Program-made: the position numbers and the translations under genes
Assembly (NCBI GenBank): GCA_004555425.1
Contig: SFID01000013.1
Coordinates: forward strand, 1-27,680
DNA from: Bacteroidales bacterium
GTDB taxonomy: Bacteria; Bacteroidota; Bacteroidia; Bacteroidales; Bacteroidaceae
Direction of reading: 5' to 3'
Length of the DNA: 27,680 bases
Notes under the pieces: generated by a model
The model's database searches: none
What the model was told of the DNA's origin: nothing
Seen by the model: only the letters and a program-made list of their open reading frames with translations
Shown here: positions 10,001 to 16,450 of the stretch, piece after piece
Numbering within the stretch: position 1 is the stretch's first letter
Layout of the letters: each line of letters starts with the position of its first letter

Positions 10001-10549
10001 CGCGGGGATAGGTTGCTGTCCCGTAGTCGAGATGATGCGCACAGACTTCACCGAGAGCACGCCGTTGTTGGCCGGCGAAGCGAGGAAAAGTCCAAGGCGA
10101 GTGTCGCCTGCCTTGTTGGCCTGATAGTGCAGGCGGTAGGTGACGATGCCTGTGAGTTGGCCAACGCTCAAGGCCTCAACCATCTTGACATTGTCCACGT
10201 CAAATTCGTCGTCCTCGCTAATGCCCACTGTCAAGGAGTCGGGCTGGAAGCAACCGCGCTGGGCTACGGCGAGTTCGATCATGTAGTGCGAGCCGGCTTT
10301 TGTCTGGAACGTGGGCGACACGGTCCAGTCGTTGGCAGCGTTCTTCGTATGGCGGCCATCGTAGACGAGGCCCCAGAGGCGATTGTGAGCACCCCAGGTG
10401 ATGCCGTCGGCATTTACATCGACAGACTGCCACTGCTCCGTTTCGGGCGTAGCCACAAAGTCTTGCTCAAACACTACTTCTTGCGCCTGGGCAGTCAGCA
10501 AAGCGCCTGCCAGGGTTGGAAATAGGAGAGATAGAAATGTTCGTTTCAT
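7043..10549 (-). CDS. Secreted choice-of-anchor J / beta-propeller protein with T9SS sorting domain
   Basis: A secreted or surface protein of 1168 residues with unknown ligand. It has a signal peptide (MKRTFLSLLF to about TAQAQ). Three segments resemble choice-of-anchor J (cleaved-adhesin) domains, at about 26-175, 285-430 and 950-1105; each has the AANDW motif followed by a SP or TP sequence. Residues about 470-735 look like a beta-propeller (repeated G-x-IYA or LYAI strands). Residues 740-950 hold fibronectin type III-like segments. The last 55 residues, ending in GVYVVTDGTTSQKVVVK, resemble the T9SS type A C-terminal domain that directs export and surface attachment. It is the second gene of an operon, starting 25 nt after its paralogue, and ends at a strong terminator. 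No enzyme motif was seen; adhesin or binding protein is an inference from the domain types. Confidence 0.85.
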   Translation of the reverse strand: MKRTFLSLLFPTLAGALLTAQAQEVVFEQDFVATPETEQWQSVDVNADGITWGAHNRLWGLVYDGRHTKNAANDWTVSPTFQTKAGSHYMIELAVAQRGCFQPDSLTVGISEDDEFDVDNVKMVEALSVGQLTGIVTYRLHYQANKAGDTRLGLFLASPANNGVLSVKSVRIISTTGQQPIPAPDMTAYADGEKKEVRLRWYNPNRDTDGAIISRPMQARIYMDGQEIETVDNLQPGEMTLHTLSPASFSGKHEFGVALVLDGQVSDIISRSLDLNDFKGEMVELLAFPLNNKNDFASWKVQNGDSGNAWEYDYRSVYLGYNRAANDWLFTPVANLEQGKRYILTYEAKSNVGYPASFDVTLGTAQDSASHTQVLAQQKQLEKNGYGTFQTPQFEVNADGEYYFGFHATEVKNQLSIRNVKLQVMQGSTTEAGEETLPVWTAPVDVVTLDTLNAGLTDKVPYHQRLSAEGVELYASLTHALIDEYTLAPNGIYHLEEAKKYQPQLQGKPDFPAEFAGGIVYHKGRIYANEYIPTGNYQEAVPVWKILDAKTLEVISQNNLKSNCENTTISMAYYTPTDKIYGFVKDYTDTWFVEINPADGEMRRIGDKMDPHKRFLTIGSNYEGDLYAIYLKEDYVTGDQSIYLCRVEPTEGKFSEMGLIQGANLMADDNIYNMKYRQALFCDNSTGKFYWMCCGSSLALGSQYAPIYELDPTNAVATLRTWATNVYAISGAYFEEPMMESPASIVDLTFTPTSEGATEGVISFALPEKSYNGKPLTGTVHYEVTEPGSDEPIEFSGDGQPGEVINQAIETTQGLHTLSVVVSNAAGASPAVERKFLIGYDLPAAPQNVVLTAEGRQATVTWEAPAAGINGGVYDASKLTYTVMRFPGYEVVASGLTETTFTETLPGQLSRYAYGIYSCHDGEPIKNASSNMIVIGDALQPPYGGVFEGLGDFYNYYTIIDANNDGHTWTYHEDSHSAFYPYNYAQAANDWLISPPLQVEEGRVYTLIFSAFSSHSEFLESMLVTFGYDRTPVDNRLVLDLEEVPAMDDQGGIATYEVDMLAEQSGTAFYAFQCYSPKYHEYLFLHNIQFKDRDADGISSVKKHNSTFLATPQKGQLLLVNPSAASLRVVGASGQTLFTTSEANAQLPLAPGVYVVTDGTTSQKVVVK

Positions 10550-10574
10550 ATTTGTGTTTGTTGATTGATTGCAA

Positions 10575-13500
10575 TTATTTGAGTACGGTCTTGCCGCCTT
10601 GGATATAGATTTGTCCGCGCTGGGGCTGGAGCACGCGGCGTCCGCTCAGGTCGTAGAGGGGAGCGTTGGCCGAGGGCGTGCTGACGTTGTGGATGCCTGT
10701 GTTGTCGGCATTGATTTGCACGTTGTCGAGGTGGATGGTATTTCCTTCGGCTTTCTTGATGGAGCCGATGAAGTAGATGGCCACGTCCGTCTTGCCCTGA
10801 AGCGTGCTGAGGTCGATGGTGTACTGCTGCCAGCCCTCGGTGGTGCTCTGACAGAGGTAGGTGGTCGGGAAGGCTTGGCGGCGACCCGTCAGGCCGTCTT
10901 CGTAGCCCACCATCAGTTTTGTGTCGGCATCGTAGGAGGGATGCGTATAGAGGTAGAACGAGAGCGTTGGATTTTCGCCGTGGCTGAAGTCAATGTAGGG
11001 GCTGAGGAAGATGCCATAGGCAGCGCGGCCGTAGAGGTCGTCGCCCGAGAAATTGACAAGGCCGGGGCCGTCCTGCCCGAGGGTATAGGGGTCGTAGCCT
11101 GTGCCCACCACGCTCCACGATCCCGTTTCGCCTTCCGTGCGCCAGGGAGCGGTCTTGGCGTTCTGGTATTCCCAGGTTTCCTGGAAGGGGAGGGGATAAC
11201 TGGCACCCGCAATCACGGAATTGGAGAAGGTCGTGCCGCCTTCGCCGCCCGTGGAGAAGGGTGTGATGGAGTAGTTGACGACACCCTGAAGGCCGAGCAT
11301 ATCAGCGGCGGGGTTCTCGTCCGTATAATTGATGGTGCGCACGCTGTCGGCAATCGTGGTATAGGTGCCGTCGGTGATGCGCTGGATGCGATAGAGTACC
11401 TTTTCGGGATGAATGGTGTGGCCGTTGCCGTCAGTGCCTGCGGCGGGGCGTTGCCAGAAGAGGGTGACGGTGCCGTCCTCGTTGCGTGCGGCGGCCAGAC
11501 TGCTGATGGCGCCGGGGATGCCCTGCGTCAGGTCGCACGTGAGAGTCAGTCCGATGCTCTTGCCAGCCTCGTTCTCAATATAAATGGTGTATTCGTTGAG
11601 GCTCTGTTTGGCCTGCGTGTCGGTCCAGGTCACCTCTGCGCCCGTGCTCAGGTCGGCCTTGGCAAAGGCGGGCGATTCCTCGCCTGCGCGGTAGATGTAT
11701 GCCACGAGGTCTTCGTTGATGGGGTCGCCGGCTTCGGTCTTGGTGGGCAGGGTGAAGGAAATCTTGACCTGCTCGTCGTTGTTGATGGCTTGGGCCGTGG
11801 CGTTGCTGGGTCGGGCGGGCACATCGGTTGTGGCGATGGGGCGCAGGTAGAGGTTGTCAATGCTGGTGTGCTCGCCAGCATCGGTTGTCACGTGCCAGCC
11901 GATATAGCGGTCTGTGGCCTCGGGAATGAAATCGATGTGGTATTCCACGGGGCTGCCCATGGGGGCGGCAAAGGGGCGGTCGCTCAGGACGCGCGTTTGT
12001 CCGGCCACGGTATAGTCGTTGCCGATGGTCACGGCCAGGTTGTTCTCGTAGCCATAGTAGCCCCAGGCCTGGAAGGAGAGGCGATACACCTTGCCTGCCT
12101 CAAATTCGAAGGCGGGGGAAATCAGCCAGTCGTCGGCCTTCTTGTCGAGGATGCTGGTGTAATAGAATGCGCAACCGTATTGCTCATCCCATTTCCACTG
12201 CGGCTTGTAGAAGTCATCGGCTATGTCATCGGCATCGCCGTTGGCATCGATGACGGTGTAGGCGTTGAAGTTATGCTGCGAACCGAAAACGTCGAGAAAC
12301 TCGCCCAGTTGGATGGGCTGGCCAGCGGTTTCCCAGTTGGACTTGACACTGCGGCTTTCCTTGTCGCCCACCTTCACAACAACGGAGTAGGCAATGTTTT
12401 CCATGTCAATGGGAACGACCTCGCTCCATGTGCCGTCCGAGGTGGCATAGTCCGTCACGACGTCCTCGCCCTTGGGTTCGCGGCTGATGATGTAGCGCAC
12501 CTGCGAGGGGTCCAGGTAGCCACCGTTCTCGCCCGCGGTCGGTGCGGTCCAGGTGAGGGTGGCCGTGGAGCGGTCTGCGCTGACCGTCAGGCGGAGGTCC
12601 GTCACGGGGGCAGGATTGTCGGAACCCGTGAACACCTTCACGGTCTGCTCCACGCCCTGACGGCCGTCTTTGCTGAGGACAACGCTGACGGTGTGCTCGC
12701 CGTATTCGGCAAATTCAACGGGTGCGCTGAAGGGCTGCCCAGCCTGTGCCTGAAGGCTTGCTGCGGCCGTGCCGTCCAGGTAGATTTGCACGTCAACGCT
12801 GCCCGTCATCGGCTCCTGTCCGTAGGTGACGGCGGGCGTGGTGAAGGTGATGTTGGCCGTCTTTGCTCCCGGCGTAGTCGGTGTGCAGGCCAGGTCGTTG
12901 AGGTCGTCGGGCGCAGCGGGGTGGGCGTTGATGATGCCGAGGGCGGTGAGTTGCTCTTGTCGACTGAACTCCACCACCTTCGTAGCCTTAGCCGTTGAAA
13001 GGTCTATGGCCAATATCTGGCTATAACAGTTTTCGCGCCAAGTGTCTGTGGCAAGGAATCCCTTCCAAGCCCAATACAGCGTGTTGGTGCGGAAATCTAT
13101 CGTGCCGCCCTGTGCCAGGTCGTTGGGCACATAGCCCGTGTTGCCAATCTTGGTGTCGGTGCCGTCCTTTTCCACGCGATAGAGGTCGCCTTCGCGGCTG
13201 ATGCCCCAGAGTTGGCCTTTGGAGTCGGCGGCCAGCACGGCATAGAATCGGCTGCTGCACAGGCGCGTGAACTTTCCCGTGGCGGGGTCAACGGTGGCCA
13301 GCCATCCCTGCTCGGTATTGCCGAAGGGGCGTGTGGCGGCCCATATCTTGCCCTCAATGGGCTCGTAGGTCATGTCGGAGGCCACGGTTTCCTCCTGCTT
13401 TGTGCCAAGGTCGAAGGTCTGCACCTGCTTCCAGCCGTCCTTCACGTCGAATACGCGGAGGTACGACTGGTAATTGCGGTACGAGCCCAGAATATCCATG

Positions 13501-13778
13501 GCGTAGTACTTGCCGTCCCAGTAGCAGCCTGAGTTGCTGACCACCTGGTCGCTGCTCACGCTGCCTTCGCAGCCTTGCAACGCATTGCTGCCGTCACCAG
13601 TGGTGATGTGGTAGAAGCCATAATAGGGCACTGGACGTCCAGAGTCGCTCCAGGCGTCGGAATAATAGAGGTAGCCATACAGGGTCACGGGGCGACTGTC
13701 GGCCCATGTCGTAGCGGTGGCTACGAGGGCCAGAAGCAGAAATGCCCAAGCCCGCATACGAATGTGAAAATTTACCAT
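10575..13778 (-). CDS. Secreted beta-propeller / fibronectin / choice-of-anchor J protein with short T9SS tail
   Basis: A secreted protein of 1067 residues, first gene of a two-gene operon. The start at 13778 gives seven residues before a second Met (13757) from which a cleaner signal peptide runs (MRAWAFLLLALVATATTWA); either start is possible. Residues about 40-265 look like a beta-propeller, then fibronectin-like segments (about 295-490 and 655-860), with two choice-of-anchor J-like domains (about 493-650, with KADDWLISPAF, and 862-1022). The end, PLYDLSGRRV to GGKTVLK, matches the short sorting tail seen in Prevotella-type proteins. It shares architecture with the downstream gene, including matching segments (PMTGSVDVQIYLDG versus PLTGTVHYEVTEPG), so the two are diverged paralogues. 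The ligand is unknown. A strong promoter lies at 13842-13872. Confidence 0.84.
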   Translation of the reverse strand: MVNFHIRMRAWAFLLLALVATATTWADSRPVTLYGYLYYSDAWSDSGRPVPYYGFYHITTGDGSNALQGCEGSVSSDQVVSNSGCYWDGKYYAMDILGSYRNYQSYLRVFDVKDGWKQVQTFDLGTKQEETVASDMTYEPIEGKIWAATRPFGNTEQGWLATVDPATGKFTRLCSSRFYAVLAADSKGQLWGISREGDLYRVEKDGTDTKIGNTGYVPNDLAQGGTIDFRTNTLYWAWKGFLATDTWRENCYSQILAIDLSTAKATKVVEFSRQEQLTALGIINAHPAAPDDLNDLACTPTTPGAKTANITFTTPAVTYGQEPMTGSVDVQIYLDGTAAASLQAQAGQPFSAPVEFAEYGEHTVSVVLSKDGRQGVEQTVKVFTGSDNPAPVTDLRLTVSADRSTATLTWTAPTAGENGGYLDPSQVRYIISREPKGEDVVTDYATSDGTWSEVVPIDMENIAYSVVVKVGDKESRSVKSNWETAGQPIQLGEFLDVFGSQHNFNAYTVIDANGDADDIADDFYKPQWKWDEQYGCAFYYTSILDKKADDWLISPAFEFEAGKVYRLSFQAWGYYGYENNLAVTIGNDYTVAGQTRVLSDRPFAAPMGSPVEYHIDFIPEATDRYIGWHVTTDAGEHTSIDNLYLRPIATTDVPARPSNATAQAINNDEQVKISFTLPTKTEAGDPINEDLVAYIYRAGEESPAFAKADLSTGAEVTWTDTQAKQSLNEYTIYIENEAGKSIGLTLTCDLTQGIPGAISSLAAARNEDGTVTLFWQRPAAGTDGNGHTIHPEKVLYRIQRITDGTYTTIADSVRTINYTDENPAADMLGLQGVVNYSITPFSTGGEGGTTFSNSVIAGASYPLPFQETWEYQNAKTAPWRTEGETGSWSVVGTGYDPYTLGQDGPGLVNFSGDDLYGRAAYGIFLSPYIDFSHGENPTLSFYLYTHPSYDADTKLMVGYEDGLTGRRQAFPTTYLCQSTTEGWQQYTIDLSTLQGKTDVAIYFIGSIKKAEGNTIHLDNVQINADNTGIHNVSTPSANAPLYDLSGRRVLQPQRGQIYIQGGKTVLK

Positions 13779-13841
13779 TGTTTATGGAGTAGTGTGGGTA
13801 AAAATAATTCTAAATAGTTCAGTCTGCTATTTTTGCGGCGA

Positions 13842-13872
13842 CAAATATAACCATTTTTTATCAAAAAAACAA
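13842..13872 (-). promoter_or_regulatory. Promoter of the two-gene surface protein operon
   Basis: On the minus strand, TTG (complement of 13870-13872) is followed after exactly 20 nt by TATATTTG (complement of 13842-13849), a full match to the Bacteroidetes TTTG/TAnnTTTG promoter pattern apart from the first T of TTTG. It predicts a leader of about 60 nt before the start at 13778. Confidence 0.72.
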
Positions 13873-14020
13873 CTGGGGGGAATAACTTTCAACGAAACGA
13901 TGACTTTTCAGGAAAAACAGCGTATGCACCCCCTGTTCTCCGCCTCCCCTTCGGCACGCCTCCGCCGCTTCGTCATCGTCAGCATCTCCGTGCCGCCCCA
14001 ATCATCCCAGACTGGAATAC

Positions 14021-14105
14021 AAAAAAAGTTGCCTCACATTTCACAACGGAAGGCAACCTCACAGAACTTATATAGAGATGAAAAAACTATTTGCACTTGT
14101 TTTCA
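14021..14105 (-). ncRNA. Predicted small RNA of about 85 nt
   Basis: A full promoter on the minus strand (14110-14141) predicts a start near 14104. About 50 nt downstream is a textbook intrinsic terminator: stem from 14051-14057 and 14028-14034 (GTTGCCT / AGGCAAC when read on the minus strand), followed by seven T (14027-14021). No open frame of useful length fits between them, and the next gene on this strand has its own promoter 150 nt further on. Thus a free-standing short RNA is the simplest reading. No known RNA family was recognised. A transcript prematurely stopped before the surface operon (leader attenuation) is the alternative. Confidence 0.5.
14028..14057 (-). terminator. Intrinsic terminator on the minus strand
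   Basis: A 7-bp stem, GTTGCCT with AGGCAAC (minus strand), 16-nt loop, followed directly by seven T residues (complement of 14021-14027). It ends the predicted short RNA. Confidence 0.65.
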
Positions 14106-14109
14106 CTTG

Positions 14110-14141
14110 CAAAGGTAGTGATACTAAAAATATCCACCAAA
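14110..14141 (-). promoter_or_regulatory. Promoter of the predicted short RNA
   Basis: On the minus strand TTTG (complement of 14138-14141) is followed after 20 nt by TACCTTTG (complement of 14110-14117), a perfect Bacteroidetes promoter match with ideal spacing. Confidence 0.68.
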
Positions 14142-14340
14142 TATTTTCGAAGAAAAATTGCATTTCCCCTAAAAAAATGCTGGAAATGCTGACGGATGCT
14201 CTTCTTGTTGAAAAGTAAGGGCGTGACGTGCCGTATAATTATAAATTATCACATCCCCCGAAATGCTAACTACTCAGGTTGCTCCAGAATGCGAGTCAAT
14301 GTACCGCGCGTTGCTTTAGGCTTGTATCAGATATGAAAGA

Positions 14341-14747
14341 CAAAAACCAAGATAAACCCCTTGAAGAGTCTTGGGGCTTCGCCCTGGTGCTTGGGTTTCG
14401 GGTGGGTCTTATAAGAGCAGGCTCTTAACGCCCCAGCCGAACCCCAACCCCCACCTTCTTTCAGAAGGCCTTCAGCCTCTTCAAGGCGATAAACAGGAAA
14501 TAAACCCATTTTTCTCGGAAGAGGTGCATCGTTCCGTTGTGCACTTCCATTAGTTTTTAATGATGATTTCAGCCGGATGGGGTTTATTTCCTGTTTATCG
14601 CCTTGTGCTTGATGCAAAACCCGATAGGGTGATGCTGTGACTGACTGGAAATCACTGAACTTGCTCAGGGATTTCCTGACAGACACGGCATCAAATGTCT
14701 CGCTAGAGACATTTTGCATCAAGTGCAAGGGGTTTTTTAGGTTTTTG
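14341..14747. repeat. MITE-like or structured element with terminal inverted repeats and nested stems
   Basis: The ends are imperfect inverted repeats: 14341-14363 (CAAAAACC, then AAACCCCTTG) and 14726-14747 (CAAGGGG, then GGTTTTTG). Inside are a 25-bp perfect stem (14483-14507 with 14580-14604), a 12-bp stem (CTTGATGCAAAA at 14608-14619 with TTTTGCATCAAG at 14711-14722), an imperfect 23-nt stem (GATGCTGTGACTGACTGG with CTGACAGACACGGCATC) and a small hairpin (AAATGTCTC/GAGACATTT near 14693-14714). TATCAG occurs just outside both ends. A minus-strand open frame of 133 codons (14327-14728) follows the repeats and is probably not a gene. Either a non-autonomous mobile element or a large structured RNA could give this pattern. 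Confidence 0.6.
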
Positions 14748-14811
14748 TTTTATCAGTGGCCACAGGATTGTTGTGACAACTCCTCACTACTTCGACCTGA
14801 GTAGTTACCTC

Positions 14812-14858
14812 AAATGTTAAATCCAAAATTTTTCGCGCGAAAATTTTTAATATCTTTT
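14812..14858 (+). promoter_or_regulatory. Operator-like block with TTTCGCGCGAAAA palindrome (plus copy)
   Basis: The segment contains AAATGTTAAATCC, then TTTCGCGCGAAAAT, then TATCTTTT at 14851-14858, one mismatch from a -7 box. The same order of sequences appears in inverted orientation at 15104-15053. The 14-bp palindrome TTTTCGCGCGAAAA is followed by A/T-rich flanks. It looks like a promoter overlapped by a protein-binding site, but no gene follows. Confidence 0.35.
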
Positions 14859-14922
14859 ATATTTTCGGCCGCGAAAAATTCTCTACATCGTCAATCCGCG
14901 CACCGATAAAGCCAAGAAAATT

Positions 14923-14962
14923 TCCGCAAAAGCATTTAGAAAATCCGCTAAAGCATCTAGAA
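14923..14962. repeat. Two tandem copies of a 21-nt unit
   Basis: TCCGCAAAAGCATTTAGAA (14923-14941) and TCCGCTAAAGCATCTAGAA (14944-14962) match at 17 of 19 positions with a 21-nt period. They lie between the two inverted operator-like blocks. Confidence 0.6.
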
Positions 14963-15001
14963 TTTCCAACTTCCGATGTATTTCTTCCTTTAAAATGGGG
15001 C

Positions 15002-15048
15002 AAAAAAAGAGGAAAGAACCCCGTGTTTAGGGCTCTCTCCTCTTCGCT
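15002..15048 (-). ncRNA. Predicted very short terminated transcript
   Basis: A perfect minus-strand promoter at 15053-15084 should start RNA near 15047. Only a few nucleotides later a 13-bp stem (15030-15042 with 15009-15021, two G-U pairs) is followed by seven T (complement of 15002-15008). The RNA would be about 45 nt and mostly terminator hairpin. It may be a decoy or attenuator, or a promoter kept off by early termination. No gene lies downstream on this strand within 1.2 kb. Confidence 0.4.
15009..15042 (-). terminator. Intrinsic terminator on the minus strand
   Basis: The stem 15009-15021 (GAGGAAAGAACCC) pairs with 15030-15042 (GGGCTCTCTCCTC) around an 8-nt loop. A run of seven T follows on the minus strand. 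Confidence 0.65.
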
Positions 15049-15052
15049 AGTA

Positions 15053-15104
15053 CAAAGATACAACATTTTCGCGCGAAATGCAAATCCATTTAACATTTCG
15101 CAAC
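15053..15104 (-). promoter_or_regulatory. Minus-strand promoter overlapped by a TTTCGCGCGAAA palindrome
   Basis: On the minus strand TTTG (complement of 15081-15084) is followed after exactly 20 nt by TATCTTTG (complement of 15053-15060). The spacer holds TTTCGCGCGAAAA, a palindrome placed between the -33 and -7 elements where a repressor could act. The block extends upstream through GAAATGTTAAATGG, which also occurs in the inverted plus-strand copy at 14812-14858. Confidence 0.55.
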
Positions 15105-15122
15105 AATCTACGAAATGTTAAA
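15089..15122. repeat. 12-bp perfect inverted repeat
   Basis: TTTAACATTTCG (15089-15100) pairs with CGAAATGTTAAA (15111-15122) around a 10-nt loop. It lies just upstream of, and partly overlaps, the minus-strand promoter block, so it may be part of the same control site. Confidence 0.6.
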
Positions 15123-15188
15123 AGACGAGTTTTGCACACCCTGGGCTTCGCGATGTATTATATTACGAGGGCAGAAATTCCTCAGGTC

Positions 15189-15318
15189 GGTTCTATCCAT
15201 TGGCTGGCGATGGATTCGCGGCTATCGTGGCGTAGGTTCTTCCGCTTCGCTCCCTCACGAAAAACAAAAGCCTACGGCACGATAGCCGCGAACTCATCGC
15301 AAACTAACTGCACGAACC
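15189..15318. repeat. Inverted-repeat element, family member A
   Basis: The arms 15189-15236 and 15271-15318 are each 48 nt and match as reverse complements at 37 of 48 positions, with a long exact run (TTCGCGGCTATCGTG). The left arm starts GGTTCTATCCATTGGCTGGCGATGG, closely matching the left part of another element at 17338 (GGTTCTATAAATTAGCTTGCGATGG). Both have AAAAACAAAA near the loop. The element lies just beyond the 3' end of the CvfB-like gene. Confidence 0.75.
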
Positions 15319-15346
15319 GCCCTCCATGAAAAGTGCAATGGTGCTT

Positions 15347-16180
15347 CTATCGCTTGCGGGCAATGCTGTCGGGCAGGAGAGTGATTTTTCCTGCCTTGTA
15401 GAGTGTGCCCACGGCGCGCTTGAACGTTTTCTTGCTCACCCCGAAGCGGTCGGCAATGGCTTCGGCGGGCGAGTTGTCGCAGAAGGGCAGTTTGCCGCCC
15501 GCCTGGAGGAGTTCCTCCCAGAGCGTGTCGGCAAAGTCGCGGTAGCGGTCGATGCCGAGGGGCTGGAGCGAGATGTCGAGTTTGCCGTCGGGGCGCACGC
15601 GGCTGATGTAGCCGCGCAGGAGGTGGCCCATGCCTAGCGGCTTGTTTGTTTCGCTGAAAAAGATCATGCCCGCATATTGATTTTCCACGATAACCTTGTA
15701 GCCCAGGTCCGTGCGGTGCTGCACCATGAGGCTTACCTCCTGTCTGGGTCTGACTTGTTCGCGTGTGGCGGGTTGGAGATAGCGTTCCACCTTGGCGGTG
15801 GCAACGATGCGGTGTGTGGCATCGTCGATGTAGATGCGCACCACGTAGTACTGCCCCACTTCCATGCGCCGCTTTTGTTCGCGGAAGGGCACGAAGAGGT
15901 CCTTCATGAGGCCCCAGTCGAGGAATGCGCCGTACTCGTTGACCCAACTGCAACGCAGGCAGGCGAACTCGCCCACGCGGCCGAGGGGAGTTTCGGTGGT
16001 GCCCACGAGGCGCTCTTGCTGGTCAAGGTAGACAAAGACGCGCACGATGTCGCCCGGCCGCATTTCGTCCTTGACATAGGCTTTGGGCATAAGGATTTCG
16101 CCCACTTCGCCGCCATCGAGGTAGGCGCCATGGTCTGTGAAGCGAATGATGGTGAGGGAGTTGTATTGTCCGAGAAGCAT
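15347..16180 (-). CDS. cvfB: CvfB-like S1-domain RNA-binding protein
   Basis: The 277-residue product has the layout of the CvfB/YitL family: S1-type RNA-binding folds in the first two thirds (FTDHGAYLDGGEVGEILMP at about 14-32 and VNEYGAFLDWGLMKDLFVP at about 80-98 are typical S1 strands), a third S1-like segment (GYKVIVENQYAGMIFFSE), and a C-terminal winged helix (GVSKKTFKRAVGTLYKAGKI). Members bind RNA and in Gram-positives affect virulence gene expression; the precise role in Bacteroidales is not established. The start at 16180 gives a family-length protein. A heptamer tandem repeat begins 10 nt upstream of the start. No TAnnTTTG box was seen, so it may be read through from the ABC gene upstream on the same strand (270 nt away). 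Confidence 0.9.
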   Translation of the reverse strand: MLLGQYNSLTIIRFTDHGAYLDGGEVGEILMPKAYVKDEMRPGDIVRVFVYLDQQERLVGTTETPLGRVGEFACLRCSWVNEYGAFLDWGLMKDLFVPFREQKRRMEVGQYYVVRIYIDDATHRIVATAKVERYLQPATREQVRPRQEVSLMVQHRTDLGYKVIVENQYAGMIFFSETNKPLGMGHLLRGYISRVRPDGKLDISLQPLGIDRYRDFADTLWEELLQAGGKLPFCDNSPAEAIADRFGVSKKTFKRAVGTLYKAGKITLLPDSIARKR

Positions 16181-16190
16181 TATTCAATTA

Positions 16191-16260
16191 GGAATTAGGA
16201 ATTAGGAATTAGGAATTAGGAATGAGGAATGAGGAATTAGGAATTAGGAATGAGGAATGA
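16191..16260. repeat. Ten heptamer tandem repeats (GGAATTA / GGAATGA)
   Basis: Ten consecutive 7-nt units run from 16191 to 16260, in order TTA x4, TGA x2, TTA x2, TGA x2 in their last three bases, with a partial unit before. They lie 10 nt from the cvfB start codon, in the place where its promoter or leader would be. Such an array can change copy number by slippage. Confidence 0.9.
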
Positions 16261-16261
16261 G

Positions 16262-16450
16262 TTTTCCTATAATCCTCCTCTAAAATCCTCTACAATCCTC
16301 TACAATCCTCTGGCAGTTGCCGAGGACCAAGACTATCGAGCTAGCAGCCGCAGGCTGCGATGAAACTAGGGAGCGAAGCGACCGTTGAAACTTGAAACTA
16401 GGAAGCCGCAGGCTTCCGTTGAAACTAGCGAAGCCGCAAGGCTGCGCATG
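16262..16450. repeat. Short degenerate tandem repeats between the ABC gene and cvfB
   Basis: Two kinds are visible. At about 16272-16310 the unit AATCCTCTAC is repeated about three times. At 16362-16449 three units begin with GAAACTAG (16362, 16394, 16421) and contain short palindromes such as GAAGCCGCAGGCTTC. GCAGCCGCAGGCTGC at 16344-16358 has the same core as the repeats at 19118-19165. No spacer-repeat regularity of a CRISPR array is seen. Confidence 0.6.

Larger units (their letters stand above)
13779..15346. other. 1.57-kb intergenic region rich in structured DNA
   Basis: No convincing protein gene is seen. From left to right it holds the operon promoter, a predicted minus-strand short RNA with promoter and terminator (14021-14141), a partial copy of the palindromic element (about 14298-14315), a hairpin-rich element with terminal inverted repeats (14341-14747) bracketed by 13-nt inverted motifs (14267-14279 and 14795-14807), two inverted copies of an operator-like block (14812-14858 and 15053-15104) with a second predicted short minus-strand transcript, a 12-bp hairpin, and an inverted-repeat element (15189-15318). 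It separates the surface protein operon from cvfB, both on the minus strand. Confidence 0.6.

Noticed and set aside
14078..14218. 46-codon plus-strand frame starting MKKLFALVFTC, resembling a signal peptide start
   Set aside because: It overlaps the strong minus-strand promoter, and the residues after the first eleven have no secreted-protein character. It could be a remnant of a secreted-protein gene, but this cannot be supported.
14327..14728. 133-codon minus-strand frame inside the nested-stem element
   Set aside because: Its sequence follows the inverted repeats of the element, including both 25-bp arms, and shows no domain. More likely repeat DNA without stop codons.
14857..15096. 79-codon minus-strand frame
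   Set aside because: Spans a promoter, a terminator and tandem repeats; Phe/Gly-rich translation without family resemblance.
16362..16449. CRISPR-like repeats starting GAAACTAG
   Set aside because: Units are of unequal length (about 27-32 nt), have no unique spacers and lie without cas genes.
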